64,000 nucleotides of DNA, taken from Novosphingobium sp. KA1. Its GTDB lineage: Bacteria; Pseudomonadota; Alphaproteobacteria; Sphingomonadales; Sphingomonadaceae. Positions 9,778 through 17,317 of the stretch are shown one piece after another (the stretch's first letter is position 1; the number at the start of each line of letters is the position of its first letter). Under the pieces are notes generated by a model that saw only the letters and a list, made by a program, of their open reading frames with translations, was not told the DNA's origin and searched no databases. The stretch covers positions 1,191,001 through 1,255,000 of the forward strand of contig NZ_CP021247.1 in the NCBI RefSeq assembly GCF_017309955.1. Direction: 5' to 3'. Both the position numbers and the translations under genes were made by a program.

Positions 9778-10752
9778 TCAGCCGCGAAGGCGGTGCTCGC
9801 CCTTGATCCAGCGGACCGTGCCGGAGCTCGCGCGCATGACCACGCTCTCGGTCGTCATCGTACCGCCCTTGAGGCGCTTGACGCCCGCCAGCAGCGAACC
9901 GTCGGTCACGCCGGTCGCCGCGAAGATGCAGTCGCCCTTGGCGAGATCGCGCAGCTTGTAGATCTTGTCGAGGTCCTCGATGCCCCACTTGCGGGCACGG
10001 GCCCGCTCGTCGTCGTTGCGGAACAGCAGGCGCCCCTGCATCTGGCCGCCGACGCAGCGCAGCGCCGCGGCCGCCAGCACGCCTTCCGGTGCCCCGCCCG
10101 AACCCATGTACATGTCGATCGTGGTGTTCTCGTCGGTCACCGCAATCACCCCGGCGACGTCGCCGTCGCCGATCAGCACGACACCGCAGCCGATACCGCG
10201 CAGTTCGGCGATCAGTCCGGCATGGCGCGGACGATCGAGCACGCAGACGATGATTTCCTCGGGCTTCACGCCCTTGGCGGCGGCGACCGCCTGGACGTTC
10301 TCGGTCGGGCTCCTGGTGAGGTCGATCAGGTCCTCGGGATAGCCCGGGCCGATCGCCAGCTTTTCCATGTAAACGTCGGGCGCGTTGAGCAGGCCGCCCT
10401 CTTCCGCCGCCGCCAGCACCGCCAGCGCATTGGGACCGGCCTTGGCAGTGATCGTGGTGCCCTCCAGCGGATCGAGCGCGATGTCGATCTTCGGGCCGCG
10501 CCCGGGAGCGCCGCCGACCTTCTCGCCGATGAACAGCATCGGCGCCTCGTCGCGCTCACCCTCGCCGATCACCACGGTGCCGTCCATGTAGAGCGTGTCG
10601 AAGGCCTTGCGCATGGCCTCCACCGCGGCATGGTCCGCCGCCTTCTCGTCGCCCCTGCCGACCAGCTCCGAAGCCGCGATGGCCGCCGCCTCGGTCACGC
10701 GCACCATCTCGAGAACGAGGACGCGATCGAGGACTTTGCTTGCTTCGGGCAT
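9778..10752 (-). CDS. glpX: Class II fructose-1,6-bisphosphatase
   Basis: 324 residues from MPEASKVLDRVLVLEMVRVTEAAA (first 20 residues shown by MPEASKVLDRVLVLEMVRVT) at 10752, with GGAGTG upstream. It hydrolyses fructose 1,6-bisphosphate to fructose 6-phosphate in gluconeogenesis. Family motifs are DGTVVIGEGERDEAPMLFIG and the metal-site IALDPLEGTT. It is divergent from the secreted protein gene at 10819. In sphingomonads it often sits beside hom; here hom is 700 bases away on the same strand, separated by the small + strand gene. Confidence 0.96.
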   Translation of the reverse strand: MPEASKVLDRVLVLEMVRVTEAAAIAASELVGRGDEKAADHAAVEAMRKAFDTLYMDGTVVIGEGERDEAPMLFIGEKVGGAPGRGPKIDIALDPLEGTTITAKAGPNALAVLAAAEEGGLLNAPDVYMEKLAIGPGYPEDLIDLTRSPTENVQAVAAAKGVKPEEIIVCVLDRPRHAGLIAELRGIGCGVVLIGDGDVAGVIAVTDENTTIDMYMGSGGAPEGVLAAAALRCVGGQMQGRLLFRNDDERARARKWGIEDLDKIYKLRDLAKGDCIFAATGVTDGSLLAGVKRLKGGTMTTESVVMRASSGTVRWIKGEHRLRG

Positions 10753-10818
10753 GAACACTCCGCATGAAGGCGTGGAGGGATAAGGTTCGGGGAGGGGGAT
10801 TAGACAGAGGAATACCAC

Positions 10819-11325
10819 TTGTCGAGGATATGGCGCGCGCTATTCGCAATCGCGACCCTCTCTCCCGCTGCCGCGATGGCGCAGGAAAACCCGGCCGGTT
10901 CGGCGGCCGCAACGGCCTCGTCCGGCACCGCCGCGACGACGGGCAGCACCATCTCGGATGCGGACAAGGCCATCGCCGAAAAGATGATGGCAGGTGGCGG
11001 CCGGATCACCCCGGATCGCAGCCACCGCGCCTGCGTGCGCAACACGCGCGCCGGGGAAATCGTCGTCTGCGCCCCCGATGAAGACCAGTTCCGCGTCGAA
11101 TCGACGGCGGACAGCGATCCGACCGGCAAGGCCGGGACCAACGACGGACGGCTGCGCGCACCCGATTTCGAAAAGCACATGCCCGGCGTGACGGTGGCCA
11201 AGGGCTGCTTCATTCCGCCCTGCCCGCCCGCCCAGCCGCTGATCATCGACCTTTCGCAGATTCCCGAGGCTCCTGCCGGATCGGACGCCGATCTCGTCGC
11301 CAAGGGCGAACTGCGCGCGCATTGA
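10819..11325 (+). CDS. Secreted protein of unknown function
   Basis: 168 residues from a TTG at 10819, preceded by AGAGGAA at good spacing. The TTG start gives a clean signal peptide (MSRIWRALFAIATLSPAAAMA, cleavage after AMA), while the first in-frame ATG would remove it, which decides the start. The mature part is Ala/Ser/Thr-rich at first, then has single cysteines in RACVRNTRAGEIVVCAPDE and the Pro-rich KGCFIPPCPPAQP. Two Cys pairs suggest disulfides. I do not recognise a named domain; the RACxR..GEIVVC motif is familiar from uncharacterised sphingomonad periplasmic proteins. It is flanked by glpX (divergent) and hom (convergent). Confidence 0.75.
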   Translation: MSRIWRALFAIATLSPAAAMAQENPAGSAAATASSGTAATTGSTISDADKAIAEKMMAGGGRITPDRSHRACVRNTRAGEIVVCAPDEDQFRVESTADSDPTGKAGTNDGRLRAPDFEKHMPGVTVAKGCFIPPCPPAQPLIIDLSQIPEAPAGSDADLVAKGELRAH

Positions 11326-11341
11326 GGCGCCGCCGGAAGGA

Positions 11342-11377
11342 CGGACGCCCCGGCTCTGGGAGGAGCCGGGGCGTCCG
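11342..11377 (+). terminator. Bidirectional hairpin between the secreted gene and hom
   Basis: A perfect 15-bp GC-rich stem (11342-11356 with 11363-11377) with a 6-base loop sits in the short gap between two converging genes. No clear T-run follows, but the position 17 bases after the + strand stop and 60 bases from the hom stop suits a shared transcription end. Confidence 0.6.
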
Positions 11378-11436
11378 CGACGGTTCTGGACCGGCCCGTC
11401 GAAAATCGCCCTTCAGCGAATTTCCAAACGGCCCAT

Positions 11437-12744
11437 CTATCCCTCGATGATCTGCATCACCAGCGGCGCGGCGGTCAGGCTCTGCGACCCCTCCAGCACC
11501 CGCATCGCCTCGCAGACCGCCGATTCCGGCCCTTCATGGGTGACGATGGCAAGGATCACCTCGCCCTCCTGCCCGGCGAGCCCCTTCTGGATCATGCTGG
11601 CGATCGACACCCCGGCATCACGCATGGCCGCGGTGATGTCGGCCAGCACGCCCGGACGGTCCGGCACGGTGAAACGGATGTAGCTGCGGCTGCGGCGATG
11701 GCCGGTCTCGGCCGGCTCCATCGCCTCGAGCTCGCCTGCCGGCATGGAGAACGCCGCGCCTTTTTCGCCGCGCGCAATGTCGATGATGTCGGCAACCACC
11801 GCGCTGGCGGTCGGACCGTCGCCGGCACCGGCCCCCTGGAACAGCAGCCGGCCCATGAAGTTGCCCTCGGCTACGACCGCATTGGTCGCCCCGTCGACAC
11901 TGGCCAGCGGGTGGTCGAACGGCACCAGGTGCGGGCGCACCCGCTGGAACAGGCGCGGCGCGCCACCGGTCCGGTCGATCTCGCCCATGCCGATCAGGCG
12001 AATCACGTAGCCAAGCGAGCGCGCCTGTTCGATATCCGCCGCTTTCACGCGCGAGATCCCGGAGGTCTCCACCGCATCGAAACGCAGGCGCGAACCAAAG
12101 GCGATCGCGGCCAGGATCGAAAGCTTGTGCGCGGCGTCGACACCTTCGATGTCGAACGTGGGATCGGCCTCGGCATACCCCATGCGCTGGGCTTCGGCGA
12201 GAACGTCGCCAAAGTCCCGCCCGGTGTCTTCCATGGTCGAAAGGATGTAGTTGCAGGTGCCGTTCAGGATGCCGTAGACCCGCTCTATGGCATTGGCAGC
12301 GGCCCCTTCGGCAAGCCCCTTGATGACCGGAATGCCCCCCGCGACCGCCGCCTCGAACTTGAGCGCCACCCCCGCGGCCTCCGCCGCCGAGGCCAGTTCA
12401 AGGCCGTGGTGCGCGATCATTGCCTTGTTGGCGGTGACAAAACCCTTGCCCTGCGCAATGGCGTTGCGGGCCAGCGCCAGCGCCGGACCGTCCGAGCCGC
12501 CGACCATCTCGACAACCACGTCCACGTCCGGCCGGGCGGCCAGGGCAGCGGTATCGTCCACCCAGTCGTAGCCCGAGAGGTCGACCCCGCGGTCCTTGCT
12601 GCGATCACGCGCGCTCACGGCGGCGATACGGATGGGGCGGCGCGCACGCCGGGCAATCAGTTCGGCATTGGTCTCGATGAGACGGACAACGCCCGCCCCG
12701 ACCGTGCCGAGACCGGCCAGCGCAATATTCAGCGGTTCAACCAT
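11437..12744 (-). CDS. hom: Homoserine dehydrogenase
   Basis: 435 residues. It reduces aspartate semialdehyde to homoserine, the branch step to threonine and methionine. The N-terminal Rossmann fold has GLGTVGAGVV at residues ~11-20, the catalytic/substrate region includes GILNGTCNYIL and AEADPTFDIEGVDAAHK, and the C-terminal ~80 residues form an ACT domain (FTVPDRPGVLADITAAM), the usual site of threonine feedback control. The start at 12744 (MVEPLNIALAG) has AAGGGAAG 5 bases upstream; that ribosome site abuts a 12-bp hairpin (see 12754). Confidence 0.97.
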   Translation of the reverse strand: MVEPLNIALAGLGTVGAGVVRLIETNAELIARRARRPIRIAAVSARDRSKDRGVDLSGYDWVDDTAALAARPDVDVVVEMVGGSDGPALALARNAIAQGKGFVTANKAMIAHHGLELASAAEAAGVALKFEAAVAGGIPVIKGLAEGAAANAIERVYGILNGTCNYILSTMEDTGRDFGDVLAEAQRMGYAEADPTFDIEGVDAAHKLSILAAIAFGSRLRFDAVETSGISRVKAADIEQARSLGYVIRLIGMGEIDRTGGAPRLFQRVRPHLVPFDHPLASVDGATNAVVAEGNFMGRLLFQGAGAGDGPTASAVVADIIDIARGEKGAAFSMPAGELEAMEPAETGHRRSRSYIRFTVPDRPGVLADITAAMRDAGVSIASMIQKGLAGQEGEVILAIVTHEGPESAVCEAMRVLEGSQSLTAAPLVMQIIEG

Positions 12745-12753
12745 GGACTTCCC

Positions 12754-12789
12754 TTTCGCGTGCGGGCCCTAAGCGAGCCGCACGCGAAA
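12754..12789 (-). promoter_or_regulatory. 12-bp hairpin abutting the hom ribosome site
   Basis: Perfect inverted repeat: 12754-12765 pairs with 12778-12789 over a 12-base loop. On the minus strand its 3' arm ends in GCGAAA, directly followed by GGGAAG, the hom Shine-Dalgarno. It could be the transcription end of the secreted-protein gene upstream, or an RNA element that limits access to the hom start. No T-run follows, which argues against a plain terminator. Confidence 0.55.
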
Positions 12790-12820
12790 TTCCAGTACCT
12801 TCACGCCTCTTCCCCCGCCC

Positions 12821-13678
12821 TCAGCGAAGATTGCGGCGACAACCGCCGAGTTGCGCAAGGACGAGGCGGTAGTCGGCAGCGGCCTGACGCATCGCCTCGA
12901 CACCTTCCGAGACATTGGCGCGCGGGGGCGGATTGGCCGGCAGGAAGCAGGCCAGGCGGTACCATTCCAGCGTGTCGGCCTGCGGCGGATGACCGACGTC
13001 TGCCACGAGTTCGGAGAACGACACCCCCCATGCCGGGGCCGCGCCGGGCGCGTGAACGACGGTGATCGACGCTGCCGAGCCATTGGCGGTGTTGAGGAAA
13101 ATCTGCGTCTCGCCCTGCCCGGCCAAATTGCCCGGGACATAGAGCAGCTCGCGCACGCCGGTGATTCGCGCCGGCGCATCGGGCGAAATGAGCGCCTTGA
13201 GGATGCCGCGCAGGCGCGCATCGGCCGCTTCGCTCCAGAGCTGCTGAGCGGTCGGCGTGATCAGCTGCAGCTCGCCCGGACGGCCGGGCACGGCGCGGGC
13301 AAAGAGCAGCACGTCCTGCTTCTTGAGCGCGGGCGGCTTGCCACGGGCATCGAGCGGCAGGTCGACCAGATAGGCGATCGATTCGCCGATCGGCGAGGAG
13401 CCCGTCAGCAAGGCCACGGTCTGGGCATTGATGTAGAAACGGCCCATGCCCGCCGTCAGTCCCGGCGCCCGGGCATCCTCGACCCGCACGATCTTGCGGA
13501 CCGTCGCGCGCACCACCAGAGCCGACGAATCGGCAAGATCGGCGACATCCGCGAAAGTCGGCTCCCCGCGCGCCGGCACGGCCGCACCGACCTGCACTTG
13601 CGCATGGGCCGGAAGCGTCTGCGCGGCAAGGGCAAGGCATGCCAGTCTGAGGGCAACGCGGGTCGGATTCGCAGGCAT
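12821..13678 (-). CDS. Secreted protein of unknown function
   Basis: 285 residues from MPANPTRVALRL at 13678 (GAGTGAGA upstream); the frame is open to 13753 without coding look. A signal peptide ends about AAQTLPAHA. The mature protein contains PTFADVADLADSSALVVRATVRK, read as PTFADVADLADSSALVV then RATVRK, a start common to a conserved sphingomonad family of uncharacterised exported proteins; no catalytic motif is visible. Two Cys near the C-terminus (ACFLP and GGCRRNLR) could pair. It lies 76 bases upstream of hom on the same strand. Function unknown. Confidence 0.8.
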   Translation of the reverse strand: MPANPTRVALRLACLALAAQTLPAHAQVQVGAAVPARGEPTFADVADLADSSALVVRATVRKIVRVEDARAPGLTAGMGRFYINAQTVALLTGSSPIGESIAYLVDLPLDARGKPPALKKQDVLLFARAVPGRPGELQLITPTAQQLWSEAADARLRGILKALISPDAPARITGVRELLYVPGNLAGQGETQIFLNTANGSAASITVVHAPGAAPAWGVSFSELVADVGHPPQADTLEWYRLACFLPANPPPRANVSEGVEAMRQAAADYRLVLAQLGGCRRNLR

Positions 13679-14070
13679 CGGTGTCTCACTCTGGGAAACG
13701 TTGGGGGCTGGCCATAGCCGCCAGGGACATGCGGCACAAATTCGTCGCCGCATTCCTCAGACAAAATCCCCTTTTTACCCTTGGAACTTATATGCCCTGA
13801 ATCGGGCGTTAACGGTTCCGCTGCCGATAAGGCGTTGCACAGGAGCAACGGTACCGCTAAGGAAACTCGCAAAATGGGGCAAAAAAACGAAAATGCCCCG
13901 CGGTTCGCCAACCCGTTGCATCGTTTACGGATCGGCAGACTGTTAGCCGTCAGGGTGGGTAATTTGGAGTTTCGTCATGGACCTCTCCTCACGGGGCGGG
14001 CCATGGGCGCCTTTGGACCTGTCCCGCACCCGGGCGGGTTCTGGGCTTGGTAATGGAGTGATGCGTTTGA
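13679..14070. other. 392-base intergenic region upstream of tonB
   Basis: No convincing coding frame on either strand. The stretch is locally AT-richer than the rest (for example around 13740-13800 and 13860-13895), as expected for the divergent promoters of the secreted-protein gene and the tonB operon. A small hairpin GGGGCA/TGCCCC (13876-13881 with 13894-13899) encloses an A-rich loop. I looked for a Fur-type palindrome, since TonB systems are often iron-controlled, and did not find a clear one. Confidence 0.6.
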
Positions 14071-14739
14071 ATGGCTTACGCTGACCAGCAAATGAGCGGT
14101 AACAAGATTACCGCGCTTGTCATTGTCGCGCTGATTCACGTCTTTGTAGGCTATGCACTCGTCACGGGTCTGGCATACGAAGCCGCGCAAAAGGTCATCA
14201 ACAAGGTGACCACAGTCGACATCAAGGAAGAGAAACCGAAGGAGGAAGAGCCCCCGCCGCCGCCTCCCAAGCAGCAGGATACGCCGCCGCCGCCGATCGT
14301 GGCGCCGCCGCCGCCTATCAACATCGCGCCGGCCCCGCCGCCGGTGACGACTGTCAACACGCCGCCGCCGGTTCCGCTGCCCGCGGTTCCGATCCCGGCT
14401 CCGGCCGCTCCGGCCCCGCCGGCACCTCCGGCTCCCCCGGCTCCCTCCAAGGCGCGTGGCGCTTCGGTCAAGGGCAACTGGACCCAGCGTTTCAACCAGG
14501 AATACCCTGCAAAGGCCCTGCGCGAAGAACGTGAAGGTCGTGTTGGCGTGCGTGTCAGCATCGGTCCCGATGGCCGTGTTTCGAGCTGCACCGTCACCAG
14601 CTCCAGCGGCAGCCCCGAGCTCGATTCCGCCGCCTGTGAAGGTATGAACCGTTTCGGTCGTTTCAACCCCGCTCTTGATGACGCGGGTAACCCGACCAGC
14701 GGCTCCTTCGCGACGTCGATCGTCTACAAGCTCAGTTAA
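14071..14739 (+). CDS. tonB: TonB-family energy transducer
   Basis: 222 residues. An N-terminal membrane anchor (about residues 12-34, TALVIVALIHVFVGYALV) is followed by a basic/acidic stretch and a long Pro-rich spacer (about 55-125) that spans the periplasm, then a C-terminal TonB domain with YPAKALREEREGRVGVRVSI and the final VYKLS. It passes proton-motive energy from ExbBD to outer-membrane TonB-dependent receptors. First gene of tonB-exbB-exbD1-exbD2. Start at 14071 has GGAGTG upstream, though ATG at 14092 is possible. Confidence 0.95.
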   Translation: MAYADQQMSGNKITALVIVALIHVFVGYALVTGLAYEAAQKVINKVTTVDIKEEKPKEEEPPPPPPKQQDTPPPPIVAPPPPINIAPAPPPVTTVNTPPPVPLPAVPIPAPAAPAPPAPPAPPAPSKARGASVKGNWTQRFNQEYPAKALREEREGRVGVRVSIGPDGRVSSCTVTSSSGSPELDSAACEGMNRFGRFNPALDDAGNPTSGSFATSIVYKLS

Positions 14740-14811
14740 TCCACGGCACGGCCGGGACTACCAGACGCTGGGTCCCGCCAAATCCTGCATTCTTCTTGAG
14801 AGGTAATTCGC

Positions 14812-15585
14812 ATGCTTATCGTTGACATCCTTGCCGCCGCTGGCGAAGCCGCGCCGCAGAACAAGTTCGGCTTCGTCGAAGCTCTTCAGGCCGGTGGTTT
14901 CATTTCGTACGCGACCGTGATCATCATGGGCGTGATGTCGTTCGGTTCGTTCTACATCCTGTTCACCAAGTGGTTCGAACAGGCCAAGATCATGCGCCAG
15001 TTCGGTGCCGTCCGCACCCAGTTCTGGAAGGCCCCGACCCTTCGTGAAGGCGCTGCCAAGCTGGAAAAGAACAGCGCATGGCGCCAGATCGTCGACGACG
15101 GCATCGCTGCTGAAGAACAGCACTCGAAGATGACCGACTCGCTCGAAGCCCACGACTGGATGCACGCTTCGCTCGCGCGTTCGGAAGCCTCGATCAACTC
15201 GCGCCTGGCCCAGGGCCTGCCCTTCCTCGCCACCGTCGGTGCAACCGCTCCGTTCATCGGTCTGTTCGGTACCGTCGTCGGCATCTACCGCGCCCTGATC
15301 GCCATCGGCATCGCCGGTTCGGCCTCGATCGACAAGGTTGCCGGCCCCGTCGGTGAATCGCTGATCATGACCGCCCTCGGCCTGATCGTCGCCGTTCCCG
15401 CCGTTCTTGCCTACAACTACCTGCAGAGCCGCAACAAGCGCATCGCCGAAGTGCTGACCGGCTTCTCCAGCGATCTGCTTGCCAACATCAACTCGAAGGG
15501 CGCTGTGAAGCCCGCGGTTGCTGCTGCCCCGGCGAAGCCCGCCGCTGCTCCGGCCAAGCCGGCTGCTGCTCCGGCCAAGCCGTAA
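14812..15585 (+). CDS. exbB: ExbB/TolQ/MotA-family proton channel protein
   Basis: 257 residues. Three membrane segments: about residues 24-50, 140-165 and 180-200, with the conserved GATAPFIGLFGTVVGIYRAL region of the family. Together with ExbD it forms the proton-driven motor for TonB. The C-terminus carries three copies of a heptapeptide AAAPAKP, an Ala/Pro/Lys tail not needed in classical ExbB (see repeat at 15520). RBS GAGAGG. It follows tonB by 72 bases. Confidence 0.95.
   Translation: MLIVDILAAAGEAAPQNKFGFVEALQAGGFISYATVIIMGVMSFGSFYILFTKWFEQAKIMRQFGAVRTQFWKAPTLREGAAKLEKNSAWRQIVDDGIAAEEQHSKMTDSLEAHDWMHASLARSEASINSRLAQGLPFLATVGATAPFIGLFGTVVGIYRALIAIGIAGSASIDKVAGPVGESLIMTALGLIVAVPAVLAYNYLQSRNKRIAEVLTGFSSDLLANINSKGAVKPAVAAAPAKPAAAPAKPAAAPAKP
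15520..15582 (+). repeat. Three 21-bp tandem repeats encoding the ExbB tail
   Basis: Units at 15520-15540, 15541-15561 and 15562-15582; the last two differ at one or two positions, and the first at a few more. Each encodes AAAPAKP. The unit ends directly at the exbB stop, so copy number changes would alter tail length without a frameshift. Confidence 0.9.
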
Positions 15586-15594
15586 GCAGCACGG

Positions 15595-15620
15595 GGTACG
15601 CCGCTTCAGGGCGGCGTGCC
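15595..15620 (+). promoter_or_regulatory. Intercistronic hairpin between exbB and exbD1
   Basis: A 10-bp stem with one G-T pair (15595-15604 with 15611-15620) and a 6-base loop sits in the 109-base gap. There is no T-run. It may be a processing or partial-termination element that makes exbB more abundant than exbD, which fits the ExbB5:ExbD2 stoichiometry known for the complex; this is inference. Confidence 0.5.
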
Positions 15621-15694
15621 CACGGGGAACCCAGGTGGCGGCGCAGGCTGCGTCCGCCGCCTCCCCAGGGCAACGCAAGGAATAGGATAAGACT

Positions 15695-16228
15695 ATGGCG
15701 ATATCCTCGGGCGGAGGCGGTGCCGAAACACCGATGTCCGACATCAACACGACGCCGCTCGTCGACGTCATGCTGGTGCTTCTGATCATCTTCCTGATCG
15801 CGGTCCCGGTCGCGATCCAGACGATCGAAAAGCTGAAGATCCCCATCATCAAGTCGGAAGAATCGAAGGACAAGGTGGAGAACCTCCTCCTCACTGTCAC
15901 GACCACCGACGATGCGGGTCTCAGCGCGGGTCAACCCGGCTACCAGGGCGCTTCGCGCAATGGCGAATGCCGCGTTTACTTCAACAACATCACGCCGGTT
16001 ACCTCCAAGGAACTCTACGACCAGGCCTTCAAGCGTCTCGACGCTATCGTGAAGCGTGCTGGTGGTCCGGAAGCCCTGAAGGACAACCCGGATCTGGTCC
16101 CGCAGGTCCACATCCGTGGTGACGTGAACGCCCCGTGGCGTTGCGTGGCCGGCGCGATCTACAACGTTCAGATTGCGGGTTACCCGACGGTTGGCTTCAT
16201 CTCCAACCCGGTCGACCCGAACGCCTGA
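15695..16228 (+). CDS. exbD: ExbD/TolR-family biopolymer transport protein (first copy)
   Basis: 177 residues. One N-terminal membrane segment (about 27-45, VMLVLLIIFLIAVPVAI) with the conserved DINTTPLVDVMLVLL containing the proton-path aspartate. The periplasmic part is longer than usual and has an insertion with two Cys (GECRVYF and WRCVAGA) that could form a disulfide. Compared with the two other ExbD copies here, only this one has the Cys pair and the extra ~35 residues. Confidence 0.93.
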   Translation: MAISSGGGGAETPMSDINTTPLVDVMLVLLIIFLIAVPVAIQTIEKLKIPIIKSEESKDKVENLLLTVTTTDDAGLSAGQPGYQGASRNGECRVYFNNITPVTSKELYDQAFKRLDAIVKRAGGPEALKDNPDLVPQVHIRGDVNAPWRCVAGAIYNVQIAGYPTVGFISNPVDPNA

Positions 16229-16251
16229 CGTTCGAGAAGGAGTAACATTCC

Positions 16252-16686
16252 ATGGCAATGTCAGGCGGCAAGGATGATGGCGCGCCGATGATGGAAATGA
16301 ACACGACGCCGTTGATCGACGTCATGCTCGTTCTCCTCATCATGTTCATCATCACCATTCCGGTTGCGACCAACTCGATCGACATCGACCTGCCGGTTGC
16401 AACCCCTCCGACGAACAACCCGCCGCCGGTGGACCCGATCAAGAACAAGATCGTGCTCACCGCGGATGCGCGGATCCTGTGGAACGGCAATGCCGTCGAC
16501 CAGGGCACCCTGCAGAACCTGCTGGCGCAGTCGCTGACCTACAAGGTCGAGCCCGAACTGCAGTACCAGCCGGAACCGCAGGCGTCGTACGAACTTTCGG
16601 CTCAGGTTCTCCAGCTCATCAAGGCTGCGAACGTGACCAAGTTCGGCTTCGTCGGCAACGAACAGTTCAGCACCTTCGGCAAGTAA
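16252..16686 (+). CDS. exbD: ExbD/TolR-family biopolymer transport protein (second copy)
   Basis: 144 residues. N-terminal MNTTPLIDVMLVLLIMFIIT carries the functional aspartate in the membrane helix. The periplasmic domain ends with VTKFGFVGNEQFSTFGK. It follows exbD1 by 23 bases with the strong site GAAGGAG, and a textbook terminator closes the operon 35 bases after its stop. Two ExbDs in one operon are known from Xanthomonas-type TonB systems, where the second copy serves some substrates only. Confidence 0.93.
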   Translation: MAMSGGKDDGAPMMEMNTTPLIDVMLVLLIMFIITIPVATNSIDIDLPVATPPTNNPPPVDPIKNKIVLTADARILWNGNAVDQGTLQNLLAQSLTYKVEPELQYQPEPQASYELSAQVLQLIKAANVTKFGFVGNEQFSTFGK

Positions 16687-16721
16687 GCCGAAAGCGCGAA
16701 CAGGACCTTCGGGACCAGGGA

Positions 16722-16748
16722 AGGGGCGGAGAAATCCGCCCCTTTTTC
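16722..16748 (+). terminator. Intrinsic terminator of the tonB-exbB-exbD-exbD operon
   Basis: 9-bp perfect GC-rich stem (16722-16730 with 16735-16743), GAAA tetraloop, followed by TTTTTCT. Classic rho-independent form on the + strand. Confidence 0.93.
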
Positions 16749-16879
16749 TATGTGCGCTTTCTATGTCCGCGATCCGTGGCCGCCTCCAAGTCGGCGCGCG
16801 GACAGGATGTTCACTTGGAGCCCTGACGGTTTCGCGTTAGATCTCATGCCAGTGCGGAAAAGACCCGATAGAGAGGACT

Positions 16880-17299
16880 TTGACCACTGGAGAGGCCGTT
16901 TCAGAAACCCCGATCAGCACCATCAACACCACCCCGCTGATCGATGTCATGCTGGTGCTGCTGATCATGTTCGTGATCACCATCCCGGTTGCCACCAACT
17001 CTGTTCCCATCGACCTGCCTTCGGGCCTGACCACCCAGGTGGTGCAGCCGCTGCAGAACACCGTCTCTCTCGACGCCAATGGAACGATACGCTGGAACGG
17101 CGAGGCGGTGGAAAGCGCCGACCTGGCCAAACTGCTCTACAGCACCACCCGGATGCCGACCGAACCGCAACTCCGTTTCCGGCCCGACGCCGGCGCCAGC
17201 TACGACCGCGCCGCACAAGTGCTCGCCGCCATCAAGGCATCGGGGGTGACCAATTTCGGCTTCGTCGACAACGATCGTTTCGGCCACTTCGAACAATAG
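16880..17299 (+). CDS. Third ExbD/TolR-family protein, outside the tonB operon
   Basis: 139 residues from a TTG at 16880 with AGAGAGGA directly upstream; no ATG or GTG lies in frame before the conserved part. It has the same membrane helix and aspartate (INTTPLIDVMLVLLIMFVIT) and the same C-terminal FGFVDNDRFG as ExbD2, so it looks like a duplicate of it with moderate divergence. It sits beyond the operon terminator and 131 bases downstream, so it must have its own promoter. It has no ExbB partner next to it and must share the ExbB at 14812 or one elsewhere. Confidence 0.88.
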   Translation: MTTGEAVSETPISTINTTPLIDVMLVLLIMFVITIPVATNSVPIDLPSGLTTQVVQPLQNTVSLDANGTIRWNGEAVESADLAKLLYSTTRMPTEPQLRFRPDAGASYDRAAQVLAAIKASGVTNFGFVDNDRFGHFEQ

Positions 17300-17317
17300 C
17301 CGGCCGTTGCAAGACGC

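Noticed and set aside
13781..14053. 90-codon frame before tonB
   Set aside because: No ribosome site, no recognisable composition, in a promoter region.
15520..15582. Possible CRISPR-like repeats
   Set aside because: Repeats are adjacent, without spacers, and in frame within exbB.
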